NCBI GenBank assembly: GCA_947628025.1
Contig: CANQYH010000004.1
Coordinates: forward strand, 1 to 31,879
Source: an uncultured Lachnospiraceae bacterium
Lineage (GTDB): Bacteria > Bacillota > Clostridia > Lachnospirales > Lachnospiraceae
Reading direction: 5' to 3'
Length of the DNA: 31,879 bases
How positions within the stretch are numbered: the first letter of the stretch is position 1; every line of letters starts with the position of its first letter. Under the pieces are notes generated by a model. That model had not been told where the DNA came from and made no database searches. It saw only the letters and a list, made by a program, of their open reading frames with translations. Made by a program: the position numbers and the translations under genes. Shown piece after piece: positions 13,206 to 21,500 of the stretch.

Positions 13206-14435
13206 ATGGAAACCGGACTGGAAACAAAACTGGAAGTACATATGTTTGGCGGATTTACCATTTCCTATGGCGGCCGTCCGATCACGTTCGGGAGAGGCGG
13301 CACCGGGAAAGCCGTACAGCTTCTGCAGATCCTTTTGATTCATCAGCGGGGAGGCATTTCAAAGGAAAAGCTGATGCAGGACCTGTATGATTGGGAAACG
13401 GTATCCGACCGCAATAACAGCCTGAACAGCGTTATTTACCGGCTGAAGAAGCAGCTGATTGCGGCGGGTATGCCACAGGAGGAATACATCTCCCTGAAAA
13501 ACGGCATATGCTATTGGAATGGGTCCATGGATACCTGGGTAGATACGGTAGCGATGGAAGATCTGGCCGCGCAGGCGTCGGATAAGGACGAAGCGGAACA
13601 GATTGAATTGCTGAAAGAGGCCTGCGATATTTACAGCGGGGAGTTTTTGCCGCATCTGTCCGGGGAGACCTGGGTGACAGTGGAAAATCTTCGCCTGAAA
13701 CGCATTTATGAGGATATGGTCTGCCACCTGTGCCAGCTTTTGGAGGCGCGCCAGGAGTACCGGCAGACTTACGATATCTATACCAAAGCCGCGTCGCTGT
13801 ATCCTTATGAAGAATGGCAGGCGCACCAGATCGACAGCCTTTTGGAAATGAACCGCTACGAGGAAGCGTATAATCTCTATCTGAAAGCGACGAAGATGTA
13901 TTCCGATGAGCTGGGGCTTCCGCCGTCGGAGGAGATGATGAAGCGTCTCCAGCGCATGAGCGGCAAGCTGGTCAGCCGGGAAAGCAACCTGGCTAAAGTG
14001 CAGAATATGCTGACTGAGGGGCAGTCGGTCCGCGGCGCGTATTTCTGTTCCTACCCCAGTTTCGTCGATGTGTACCGCTTCGTTTGCCGTCAGCTGGAGC
14101 GCAGCGGGCAGTCGGTCTTTTTGATGATGTGCAGTATCCGCAGCACCGATGGTTTGAACCGCTGGGAAAAGGAAGCCAGCGACTGGCTCCTGACCGCCAT
14201 CGGCAGCGCGCTGCGGCGGGGCGACATTTATACCCGGTACAGCAGCAGCCAGTCCCTGATCCTGCTTTCCGGTACTCGCAGCGAATACTGTGAGATCATT
14301 TACAATCGCATTTGCCATGAATTTTATCTCCTTTGCCCCGAGAAACGCTTTCAGATCGATTATGAAGTCGCCACGATCGCGGAGGTGGGGGAGCAGGAAC
14401 CGGAAATGCGTTTTAAGAGAAAGGCGGCGTGGTAG
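13206..14435 (+). CDS. BTAD/SARP-type transcriptional regulator with GGDEF-like C-terminus
   Basis: 409 residues. Residues about 8-100 form an OmpR-like winged helix (LEVHMFGGFTISYGGRPI; GGISKEKLMQDLYDW; NSLNSVIYRLKKQL). Residues about 105-255 form the helical BTAD region (EACDIYSGEFLPHL, YEDMVCHLCQLLEARQEY, EEWQAHQIDSLLEMNRYEEA). Residues about 275-395 resemble a degenerate nucleotide-cyclase/GGDEF fold: VFLMMCSIRSTDG, LLTAIGSALRRGDIYTRYSS, SLILLSGT. The GGDEF loop itself is absent, so it is likely a sensory or dimer domain. CGGGGGAGCG lies upstream of ATG. It is the second gene after the TWQGEI-family protein and has its own terminator. Target genes are not visible in the sequence; the adhesin locus downstream is a candidate. 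Confidence 0.85.
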   Translation: METGLETKLEVHMFGGFTISYGGRPITFGRGGTGKAVQLLQILLIHQRGGISKEKLMQDLYDWETVSDRNNSLNSVIYRLKKQLIAAGMPQEEYISLKNGICYWNGSMDTWVDTVAMEDLAAQASDKDEAEQIELLKEACDIYSGEFLPHLSGETWVTVENLRLKRIYEDMVCHLCQLLEARQEYRQTYDIYTKAASLYPYEEWQAHQIDSLLEMNRYEEAYNLYLKATKMYSDELGLPPSEEMMKRLQRMSGKLVSRESNLAKVQNMLTEGQSVRGAYFCSYPSFVDVYRFVCRQLERSGQSVFLMMCSIRSTDGLNRWEKEASDWLLTAIGSALRRGDIYTRYSSSQSLILLSGTRSEYCEIIYNRICHEFYLLCPEKRFQIDYEVATIAEVGEQEPEMRFKRKAAW

Positions 14436-14457
14436 TGCCGCAGGGCTCAAAAATACA

Positions 14458-14508
14458 GGAGTACCGCTGAACGGAGAGAATGAACTCCGGTCCGGCGGTA
14501 CTCCTTTT
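14458..14508 (+). terminator. Rho-independent terminator of the BTAD operon
   Basis: GGAGTACCGC (14458-14467) pairs perfectly with GCGGTACTCC (14495-14504), with an inner GGAG/CTCC, followed by TTTTCTTCTTC. Confidence 0.85.
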
Positions 14509-14566
14509 CTTCTTCTTTCTTTGACGTAATTTGGCTTTTCCGCCGGACCCTGGCCTGGCGTCCGGT

Positions 14567-15541
14567 TTACTTTTGAAGCGCGTCAAACACCCGGTCGCAG
14601 TCGTACTCCGGGGCGAAAGCGGCGGCAGCTTCGCAGATGGGGAGGATCAGCTCCGGCGCTTCTTCCAGTTCGTCTGCGATCTGTTCCGGGGTTCGGCCTT
14701 TCTGCAGCTTGCGGCAGACCCGGCGGATCAGGTGACGGCGGTTTTTGAGGATTTCCTCATTCCGCCCTCTCTCAAAATGAATCTTCTCCTCGTTTCTCAG
14801 ATGTTGTTCCAGATCAAATTCTTCCAGGATCATGTTTGTCACCTCCGCCTGATGTTTCAGCAGGAAATCGCGCAGGATCCCCTGATCGATGCAGTCTTTG
14901 ACTGCGGTGTCCGTCGCGGCGCGCAGTGTCTTTCCCTCCGCCAGTCCGGTGCGGATCGCGCCGATCAGGTATGCGTATTCATAGAGTTTCCGGCTGCGTT
15001 CCATCAGCTCGCGGTTGTGGCCGGAATTGATGTTCAGCACCCGCGCGGTACATTCCAGGGCGGGTGCGCCGTCCTGGTCCGGTCCCATGAACGCGTCCGA
15101 CAGCCGCAGCGTCTGTTCCTCCGGCTCGTCGCCGGTCCCATTATAAAAAACCATATATTTCGGCCGCGGCAGCCGGAGCAGGACGCTGGAATAGAGATCC
15201 AGGCCGTTTTCGCTGACATAGCCCTGGTACAGCGCCGAGAGGTAAAACAGCCCCCGCAGCGGCATGTTGGGGCATCGGGTCGACTGGTGCTCATATAAGT
15301 TCAGGTCGCTGCCGACGATAAACGACACGTCATTCTTCATCCCCATATAGAGGAAACTTCCGATGGTATTGAAACGCAGCGCCGCCGGATCGTCGTAATG
15401 GCTCCTGTTGAGCGCGTTGTAAAGTTCCAGGGCCGCTTCCGGCTCTGAGAAGATCCGCGCGAAAAGCGTGGACTTGTGTTCGCGGTTGACGCCGGCCGCC
15501 GTCAGTATCTGCGGGCGGCCGCTTCTGTCTGTTTTGGTCAT
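14567..15541 (-). CDS. Rpn-family PD-(D/E)XK nuclease/putative transposase, copy 1
   Basis: 324 residues. The N-terminal nuclease part has NREHKSTLFARIFSEPEAAL, LELYNALNRSHYDDP, and NDVSFIVGSDLNLYEHQST, where D and the E-x-Q of EHQ fit the PD-(D/E)XK core of Rpn (recombination-promoting nuclease) proteins. The C-terminal part is charged and helical (KNEE/FERGRNEE, RTPEQIADELEEAPELI). Family members cut DNA and stimulate RecA-independent recombination in Escherichia coli; a role here is inferred. The start is supported by AAAGGAG upstream and a promoter at 15565-15592. Nearly identical to copy 3 except that it has no GRNEGLVL repeat unit. Confidence 0.8.
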   Translation of the reverse strand: MTKTDRSGRPQILTAAGVNREHKSTLFARIFSEPEAALELYNALNRSHYDDPAALRFNTIGSFLYMGMKNDVSFIVGSDLNLYEHQSTRCPNMPLRGLFYLSALYQGYVSENGLDLYSSVLLRLPRPKYMVFYNGTGDEPEEQTLRLSDAFMGPDQDGAPALECTARVLNINSGHNRELMERSRKLYEYAYLIGAIRTGLAEGKTLRAATDTAVKDCIDQGILRDFLLKHQAEVTNMILEEFDLEQHLRNEEKIHFERGRNEEILKNRRHLIRRVCRKLQKGRTPEQIADELEEAPELILPICEAAAAFAPEYDCDRVFDALQK

Positions 15542-15564
15542 AAACGATGAATTCTCCTTTCTAT

Positions 15565-15592
15565 TTTATAATAAACGGAAATGGTTTGTAAA
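15565..15592 (-). promoter_or_regulatory. Promoter of Rpn copy 1
   Basis: On the minus strand TTTACA (15592-15587), 16-base spacer, TATAAA (15570-15565), followed by AAAGGAG before ATG 15541. The same arrangement precedes copy 3. Confidence 0.6.
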
Positions 15593-15765
15593 GGGAAAAA
15601 GATTGGAAATGCAAACGGCAAGATGGGAAAATCGCCGGTGGGATCGGGTGCGGTCCGGCCTGAGAATGTTTTCGATGAAATTTAGTATTTTCAAATAAAA
15701 AGAGAGGGAATTCTTTTCCTCTGGTATAGGTCAGTTTTCCGCCGGGTATGAGCCCGGCGTCTGGT

Positions 15766-16209
15766 TTACTTTTGAAGCGCGTCAAACACCCGGTCGCAGT
15801 CGTATTCCGGGGCGAAAGCGGCGGCAGCTTCGCAGATGGGGAAAATCAGCTCCGGCGCTTCTTCCAGTTCGTCCGCGATCTGTTCCGGGGTTCGTCCTTT
15901 CTGCAGCTTGAGGCAGACCCGGCGGATCAGGTGACGGCGGTTTTTGAGGATTTCCTCGTTCCGTCCCAATACAAGCCCCTCATTCCGCCCTCTCTCAAAA
16001 TGGATCTTCTCCTCATTTTTCAAATGCTGTTCCAGATCAAATTCTTCCAGGATCATATTTGTCACCTCCACCTGATGTTTCAACAGGAAATCGCACAGGA
16101 TCTCCTGATCGATGCAGTCTTTGACCGCGGCGTCCGTCGCGGCGCGCAGCGTCTTTCACTCCGCCAGTCTGGTGCGGATCGCCCCGATCAGGTACGCGTA
16201 TTCGTAAAA
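15766..16209 (-). pseudogene. Truncated Rpn-family copy 2
   Basis: The sequence matches the C-terminal 140 or so residues of copies 1 and 3, then loses similarity at about 16209 close to the end of copy 3. The N-terminal nuclease core is missing and an in-frame TGA replaces the GGA of LAEGKTL (near 16157). A 105-residue frame could start at 16083 (MKHQVEVTNMILEEF) but has no promoter of its own. It holds one 24-base GRNEGLVL unit (15966-15989). Confidence 0.8.
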
Positions 16210-16240
16210 CAGATTTGCCACCATGGGGTTAATGTTCAGG

Positions 16241-17287
16241 TCACTTTTGAAGCGCGTCAAACACCCGGTCGCAGTCGTACTCTGGGGCGAAAGCGGCGGC
16301 TGCTTCGCAGATGGGGAGGATCAGCTCCGGTGCTTCTTCCAGTTCGTCCGCGATCTGTTCCGGGGTTCGGCCTTTCTGCAGCTTGCGGCAGACCCGGCGG
16401 ATCAGGTGGCGGCGATTCTTGAGGAGTTCCTCGTTTCGTCCCAATACAAGCCCCTCATTCCGTCCCAATGCAAGCCCCTCATTCCGCCCCAATATAAGCC
16501 CCTCGTTCCGTCCTCTCTCAAAATGGATCTTCTCCTCATTTTTCAAATGCTGTTCCAAATCAAATTCTTCCAGGATCATATTTGTCACCTCCGCCTGATG
16601 TTTCAGCAGGAAATCGCGCAGGATCCCCTGGTCGATGCAGTCTTTGACCGCGGCGTCTGTCGCGGCGTGCAGCGTCTTTCCCTGTGCCAGTCCGGTGCGG
16701 ATCGCGCCGATCAGGTACGCGTATTCATAGAGTTTCCGGCTGCGTTCCATCAATTCCCGGTTGTGGCCGGAATTGATGTTCAGCACCCGCGCGGTACATT
16801 CCAGGGCAGGTGCGCCGTCCCGGTCCGGTCCCATGAACGCGTCCGACAGCCGCAGCGTCTGTTCCTCCGGCTCGTCGCCGCTCCCATTATAAAAAACCAT
16901 ATATTTCGGCTGCGGCAGCCGGAGCAGGACGCTGGAATAGAGATCCAGGCCGTTCTCGCTGACGTAGCCCTGGTACAGCGCCGAGAGGTAAAACAGCCCC
17001 CGCAGCGGCATGTTGGGGCATCGGGTCGACTGGTGCTCATATAAGTTCAGGTCGCTGCCGACGATGAATGAAACGTCATTCTTCATCCCCATATAGAGGA
17101 AGCTTCCGATGGTATTAAAACGCAGCGCCGCCGGATCGTCGTAATGGCTTCCGTTGAGCGCGTTGTAAAGTTCCAGGGCCGCTTCCGGCTCTGAAAAGAT
17201 CCGCGCGAAAAGCGTGGACTTGTGTTCGCGGTTGACGCCGGCTGTCGTCAATTCCTGCGGGCGGCCGCTTCTGTCTATTTTAGTCAT
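16241..17287 (-). CDS. Rpn-family PD-(D/E)XK nuclease/putative transposase, copy 3
   Basis: 348 residues, almost the same as copy 1 over its length: NREHKSTLFARIFSEPEAAL, NDVSFIVGSDLNLYEHQST and the same C-terminus. It differs mainly by three tandem 8-residue units (GRNEGLIL, GRNEGLAL, GRNEGLVL) in the linker between the nuclease part and the C-terminal helical part. Homology to copy 1 continues about 130 bases upstream of the start, so promoter and leader were duplicated too. It ends in TGA where copy 1 uses TAA. The junction with the truncated copy 2 lies directly after it. Confidence 0.8.
   Translation of the reverse strand: MTKIDRSGRPQELTTAGVNREHKSTLFARIFSEPEAALELYNALNGSHYDDPAALRFNTIGSFLYMGMKNDVSFIVGSDLNLYEHQSTRCPNMPLRGLFYLSALYQGYVSENGLDLYSSVLLRLPQPKYMVFYNGSGDEPEEQTLRLSDAFMGPDRDGAPALECTARVLNINSGHNRELMERSRKLYEYAYLIGAIRTGLAQGKTLHAATDAAVKDCIDQGILRDFLLKHQAEVTNMILEEFDLEQHLKNEEKIHFERGRNEGLILGRNEGLALGRNEGLVLGRNEELLKNRRHLIRRVCRKLQKGRTPEQIADELEEAPELILPICEAAAAFAPEYDCDRVFDALQK
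16441..16512 (-). repeat. Three tandem 24-base units in Rpn copy 3
   Basis: Units at 16441-16464, 16465-16488 and 16489-16512 read CCAATACAAGCCCCTCATTC plus four bases with small changes. They encode GRNEGL(V/A/I)L. Copy 2 has one unit and copy 1 none. Confidence 0.85.
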
Positions 17288-17310
17288 AAACGATGAATTC
17301 TCCTTTCTAT

Positions 17311-17338
17311 TTTATAATAAACGGAAGTGGTTTGTAAA
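17311..17338 (-). promoter_or_regulatory. Promoter of Rpn copy 3
   Basis: Minus strand TTTACA (17338-17333), 16-base spacer, TATAAA (17316-17311), the same as for copy 1. Confidence 0.6.
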
Positions 17339-17665
17339 GGGAAAATGGTTGGAAATGCAAATGGCAAAATGGGAAAATCGCCGGAGGGATCGGGTGCGGT
17401 CCGGCCTGAGAATGTTTCTAAATGAAACCAAGGACAGTATAACATTTCCGGCTGCGGTTGGCAAGCCCCGCCCGGGCAGAAGCAATACTCTTTTTGCATT
17501 AACTGACCATGTCTTTACTCCCGCCCGGGCGGAACGTCATTTCCCCGGGGGCCTGTTGAGAACGGATCTCAGGCTGTCCGGCGGTTCACGGCAAAAAAAT
17601 TTAGAAAAATTTTATAAAAAAACCTAAAAATGGCTTTTGCGCGAGAGTTTGCGTGACAGCCGTTT

Positions 17666-17674
17666 TGCTATGAT
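17666..17674 (+). promoter_or_regulatory. Extended -10 promoter for TWQGEI copy B and probably the adhesin
   Basis: TGCTATGAT gives TG, one base and TATGAT (17669-17674). No consensus -35 box at 17 bases. An AT-rich stretch lies upstream. The start would be near 17682, with AAGG at 17691-17694 before ATG 17706. Confidence 0.5.
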
Positions 17675-17705
17675 ATCCCCAAACCAGTAAAAGGATGTGC
17701 GCGGG

Positions 17706-18191
17706 ATGGCGAATTATCGGATCAATACCTCAGCCCCCAACCTGATGTGCGTATGCGTGGACGAGGTAGGCGAGAACATTACGAGGGGCCGCCTGTATCA
17801 TAAGTATATAGACGGACCGGAGATATTCAAAAATCTTGCCCAGCTGCTGAGGCAGATGGAAGAGACGTTTGACAAGATCGGATATCCGGAGCGTTCGACC
17901 CAGCGCAGAACTTTTTCCGAGGCAGAGACGCCGAGCATGGCGAGAGAGGAGGTACCCCAGGTGACAGCTGCTGAGACGGTACTAAAACAGACCGGAGAGA
18001 TCGCCACTTTCGTGGTACACGTCAAATTCCGGCAATACTCCACATGGCAGGGCGAGATCGTCTGGGCGGAAAAGAACAAAAAGTGTAATTTCCGAAGCGC
18101 TCTTGAACTGCTGAAACTGATAGACGGAGCTCTGGATGACGAGTCGGGCTCCACGGACGCGGTCCCCGGAGAACCGCAATTTGCTCCATAG
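17706..18191 (+). CDS. Small protein of an unrecognised TWQGEI/FRS family, copy B
   Basis: 161 residues from ATG 17706; an upstream in-frame GTG at 17697 is too close to the AAGG site. The C-terminal core TFVVHVKFRQYSTWQGEIVW, AEKNKKCNFRSALELLKLID aligns well with copy A at 12736. The N-terminus LMCVCVDEVGENITRGRLYH also resembles copy A. No signal peptide, so cytosolic. It lies about 325 bases before the giant adhesin on the same strand with no clear terminator between, so both could be in one transcript. I recall similar proteins near LPXTG-type genes in gut clostridia, without a known function. A regulator or assembly helper for the adhesin is inference. Confidence 0.75.
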   Translation: MANYRINTSAPNLMCVCVDEVGENITRGRLYHKYIDGPEIFKNLAQLLRQMEETFDKIGYPERSTQRRTFSEAETPSMAREEVPQVTAAETVLKQTGEIATFVVHVKFRQYSTWQGEIVWAEKNKKCNFRSALELLKLIDGALDDESGSTDAVPGEPQFAP

Positions 18192-18516
18192 AAGCTTGAT
18201 ATAGAAACGATTGGCAGGGTTTAGAGGAGGGGAGAATTTTATGAAAGAAAGAAAGTGCAATATGAGGTGGATGCGCCGAAAAAGATTGGCTTTCAGCTGT
18301 CGTTGTCCATGCGAATGACCGGCGGAAGGATGAAATGTCCGCCTGAGACAGAGCGGACGGAGGATGTGAATGGAGATTACCCCGATTCCCAGCGGCGATC
18401 ATAAAGCCGCGTATACCGGGAAAATGAGGTTGCCTGCGGGGAGGGCGGCCGCGGCGGGTCTGATACGGTCCCCGCGGAGGAAAGACCGTAAATCTGAAAG
18501 CGAGGAGTGAAAGGAA
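18192..18516 (+). other. Leader region of the giant adhesin
   Basis: Contains a tiny ORF with a very strong ribosome site (18241-18318) and an ACGGTC/GACCGT hairpin at about 18465-18490. A second, longer frame from about 18225 to 18403 overlaps the tiny ORF and reads like protein (APKKIGFQLSLSMRM), but has no good start; a frameshift in the A-rich run at 18244-18255 would join the two. Confidence 0.45.
18241..18318 (+). CDS. Possible 25-residue Arg/Cys-rich leader peptide
   Basis: GAGGAGGGGAG sits 6 bases before ATG 18241. The frame starts MKERKCNMRWMRRKRLAF and ends SCRCPCE at TGA 18318. Four Cys among 25 residues and a basic start are unusual. It may be a leader peptide, or the front of a frameshifted gene continuing to about 18403. 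Not assignable to a family. Confidence 0.35.
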   Translation: MKERKCNMRWMRRKRLAFSCRCPCE

Positions 18517-21500
18517 ATGATGAAACCTATGAAGAGGCATTGGAAGAGATTGCTGGCGATGCTGCTGTCTGTGAACATGATCGTAAACATGGTCAGCGTT
18601 GACGCGCTGGCGGCGGACCTGGGCACGGGCGTTCCGGATACGACGGAAACCGGGACCCTGATCTGCGGCCTGGAAGAGCATACGCACAGCGACGACTGCT
18701 ATGAGACGCGCACTACGCTCATATGCGGGAAAGAAGAGACAGAGGGACATACCCACGGCGATGATTGCTATGAGGATGTGCTGATCTGCGGAGAGGAAGA
18801 GGCCGCGGAGACGACGGCGGCGTTCGGCCTGGGGCGGGCGTTCCAGATTGGCGAGGACGGCAGCGTGAGCGCTGTCCATATGCATACGGACACCTGCTAT
18901 GAGAAGCGGCTGGTCTGTGAGCAGGAAGAAGCGGAGGGCCATACGCACACGGATGAATGTTACGAGACGGAGACGGTGCTGACCTGTGAGAAAGAAGAGC
19001 ATACGCACACGGCGGAGTGCTACGAGAAAGAGGAAGAGCCCGAGACGCAGGCGGAGCCGGAGAGCACGGAAGCGGCCGGGACGAAAGAGAGCGAAAGCAC
19101 GGCCCCGGGCGTGAGCCAGGAAGAGAGCTCTGAGGTAGACAGCAGCGAAGCGTCTACGGAAGAGAGCAGCGGAGAAGAGACGGGCAGCGAAGCGTCTACG
19201 GAGGAAAGCAGCGAGGAAGAGACGGGCGAGACGGAAGAGACTGCAGGAAGCGAAGCGTCTTCTGAGGAGAGCAGCGAAGAAAGCAGTTCTTCTGTTGCGG
19301 AAACGGAAGCTGAGAGCGAGAGCAGCGGGGACAGTACGGACGATCCGACCGAGACTCTTCCTGTGGAGAGTGAGGCAGAGCCGACGGAGAGTTCTCCGGT
19401 AGAGAGCGAGAGTAGTTCTGCCGCTGAGGATAAAGAAACAGAGAGCAGCGCTACTGATCCGACGGAGACTTCCCCGGTAGAGACGGAGACAGAGACGGAA
19501 GAGAGCAGCGAGGCTGATCCGACGGAGACTTCCCCGGTAGAGACGGAGACAGAGACGGAAGAGAGCAGCGAGGCGGAGGAGACGACGCCTGCGGAGACGA
19601 CAGTCGCTCCGGAGAGCCGGAGTGAAACGACAGCGGAACCGAGTACTCTGGCAGAGACTAAACCGCAGGGTACGCCTGCAGGGAAACCGGCGGCAGAACC
19701 GGGCGCTCCGGCGGACCAGCCTGCCGATGAGGTTTCCGGCACGTCATCGGTTCACCATACCCACGAGGGCGAGTGCAATATCATATGCGGGAAGACAGAG
19801 CATATCCATACGGCAGAATGCCTGGCCACCGGATGCCAGATCCCCGTACACGTCCATACGGACGAGTGCTATGACTGCGTCGAAGAGATCGTGTATTCGG
19901 ATGAGCCTTATAATGATGTGATGAATCTGCCGGTTTCTGCGGAAGAGATCGAGGCAGGATACAGCATCCCGTTCGGCGAGACCAAGAAAGAGGACTTTGC
20001 TCTGCCCGAGGGCGGCGTCTGGGAATCCACGGACGAGGAAGTCATCAGCATAGACCCGGAGACGGGCGTTGCGACGATCCTGGTAGAGGACGGCGAGTGC
20101 CAGATCACCTACACCTACACGACGGAAGACGGGTTAAAGCATGTCGCGTTGTGGGATGTGACGGTGGGCGTGGAGATCGCGCTGATGTATGATGGATATG
20201 CTCATGTTAACGAACATGGTGATGGTATCCTTGAGCTCTATGGAGCGTGGGGGGCGGCATCAACAGGTAGGCATATTTCCCTAGAAAGTATCGGCGGGAA
20301 AGCTGTATATTGTTTGCAACATGAGACTCATCTCCCTGATAGTGATAATAATAATAGCTATACGTCATATAATGGTACTCAGTATGATCCATATACCAGT
20401 TTGACAGCTGATCAGTTAGCCTTGATTGCGATAATTATTCAGCAGGGTTATGGATATGGGGATGTTCCGCAAGGAACAGAGACCCAAAAATATACTTGGG
20501 ACCACGAGAAGCACACTAAGTCCACAAATGACTGGTTGGAAGATCCCTGTAGAGAAGATAATTATCATAAAATGCTTGCTACACAGATGATGGTGTGGGA
20601 TGTGACGCAAGGAGGAGCAACACCAGATAACTTTGTTTCGCGTAATAAGGCTGGATTGATTGTTCCAGAGAGCGGTTGGAGGTGTAATAATGGTAGTCAT
20701 GATGGGAACCATGGAAATAATAATAATATCGGCGCTGCAGCTAGAGCCCAATATTTTGCTTTGGAAACAAGAGTTCAAGCTGCAATCAATTCACAGAAAA
20801 GTGAGCAGACCGTGACTCTTTCAGAAGGTGCATGGACATCTGTAGCTGATCAAAATAATACCTATACGCGCACATATACCGCTAATATGGATTTAACAGG
20901 GTATATACCGAAATGGGAAAACCCGATTCAAAACATTTCAATTAGCGGAAACCAAGTAACTGTTACGGTTACAGCAACAGGAGCAACTACCTTTAATTTT
21001 TCGTTGACAAAACCAGCGGATGTAAGTGGCATAGTGATTTGGCATAGCGATACGTATCAGGATCTTTTTAAATCTGGTGTGGCAACCCTAGCAAAGAAAG
21101 CGAACGCTAGTTTTTCTATTGATGCTGAGGATATGACACATTCTCTGAGCTTTACGAAACAGGTTGTCACGGATCCGTCAGGAGTAATCGCTCCTAACCA
21201 GGAATTTGAAATCGTTGTGCAATTTGGCGATGGCAGTGAACTCATGACGAATGATAATAAGTACAATGCTAATGGCAAATATACCTTTAAGCTTAAGGCA
21301 GGTGAAACGGCAACGATTACAGAAGTACCGAATGGTGCTGATGAAGGTGATTACGAACCCAAAATAAGCGAAACGGTAGATGGTAAGACGTGGACATATG
21401 AAGGCAAGGTTCGTACAGGTAATATGTATACTATTACAAACAAATACCATACACATCCTTTGAGCTTTACGAAACAGGTTGTCACGGATCCGTCAGGAAT

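Larger units (their letters stand above)
17288..17705. other. Divergent intergenic region between Rpn copy 3 and TWQGEI copy B
   Basis: No gene seen. Up to about 17430 it repeats the upstream region of Rpn copy 1. A 10-bp inverted repeat CCGCCCGGGC/GCCCGGGCGG (17468-17477 and 17523-17532, loop 45) follows. An A/T-rich block at about 17592-17630 lies just upstream of the promoter at 17666 and could act as an UP element. Confidence 0.5.

Noticed and set aside
14531..17044. Plus-strand frames opposite the Rpn genes
   Set aside because: They recur only because the minus-strand genes are duplicated; the minus frames have promoters, ribosome sites and recognised family motifs.
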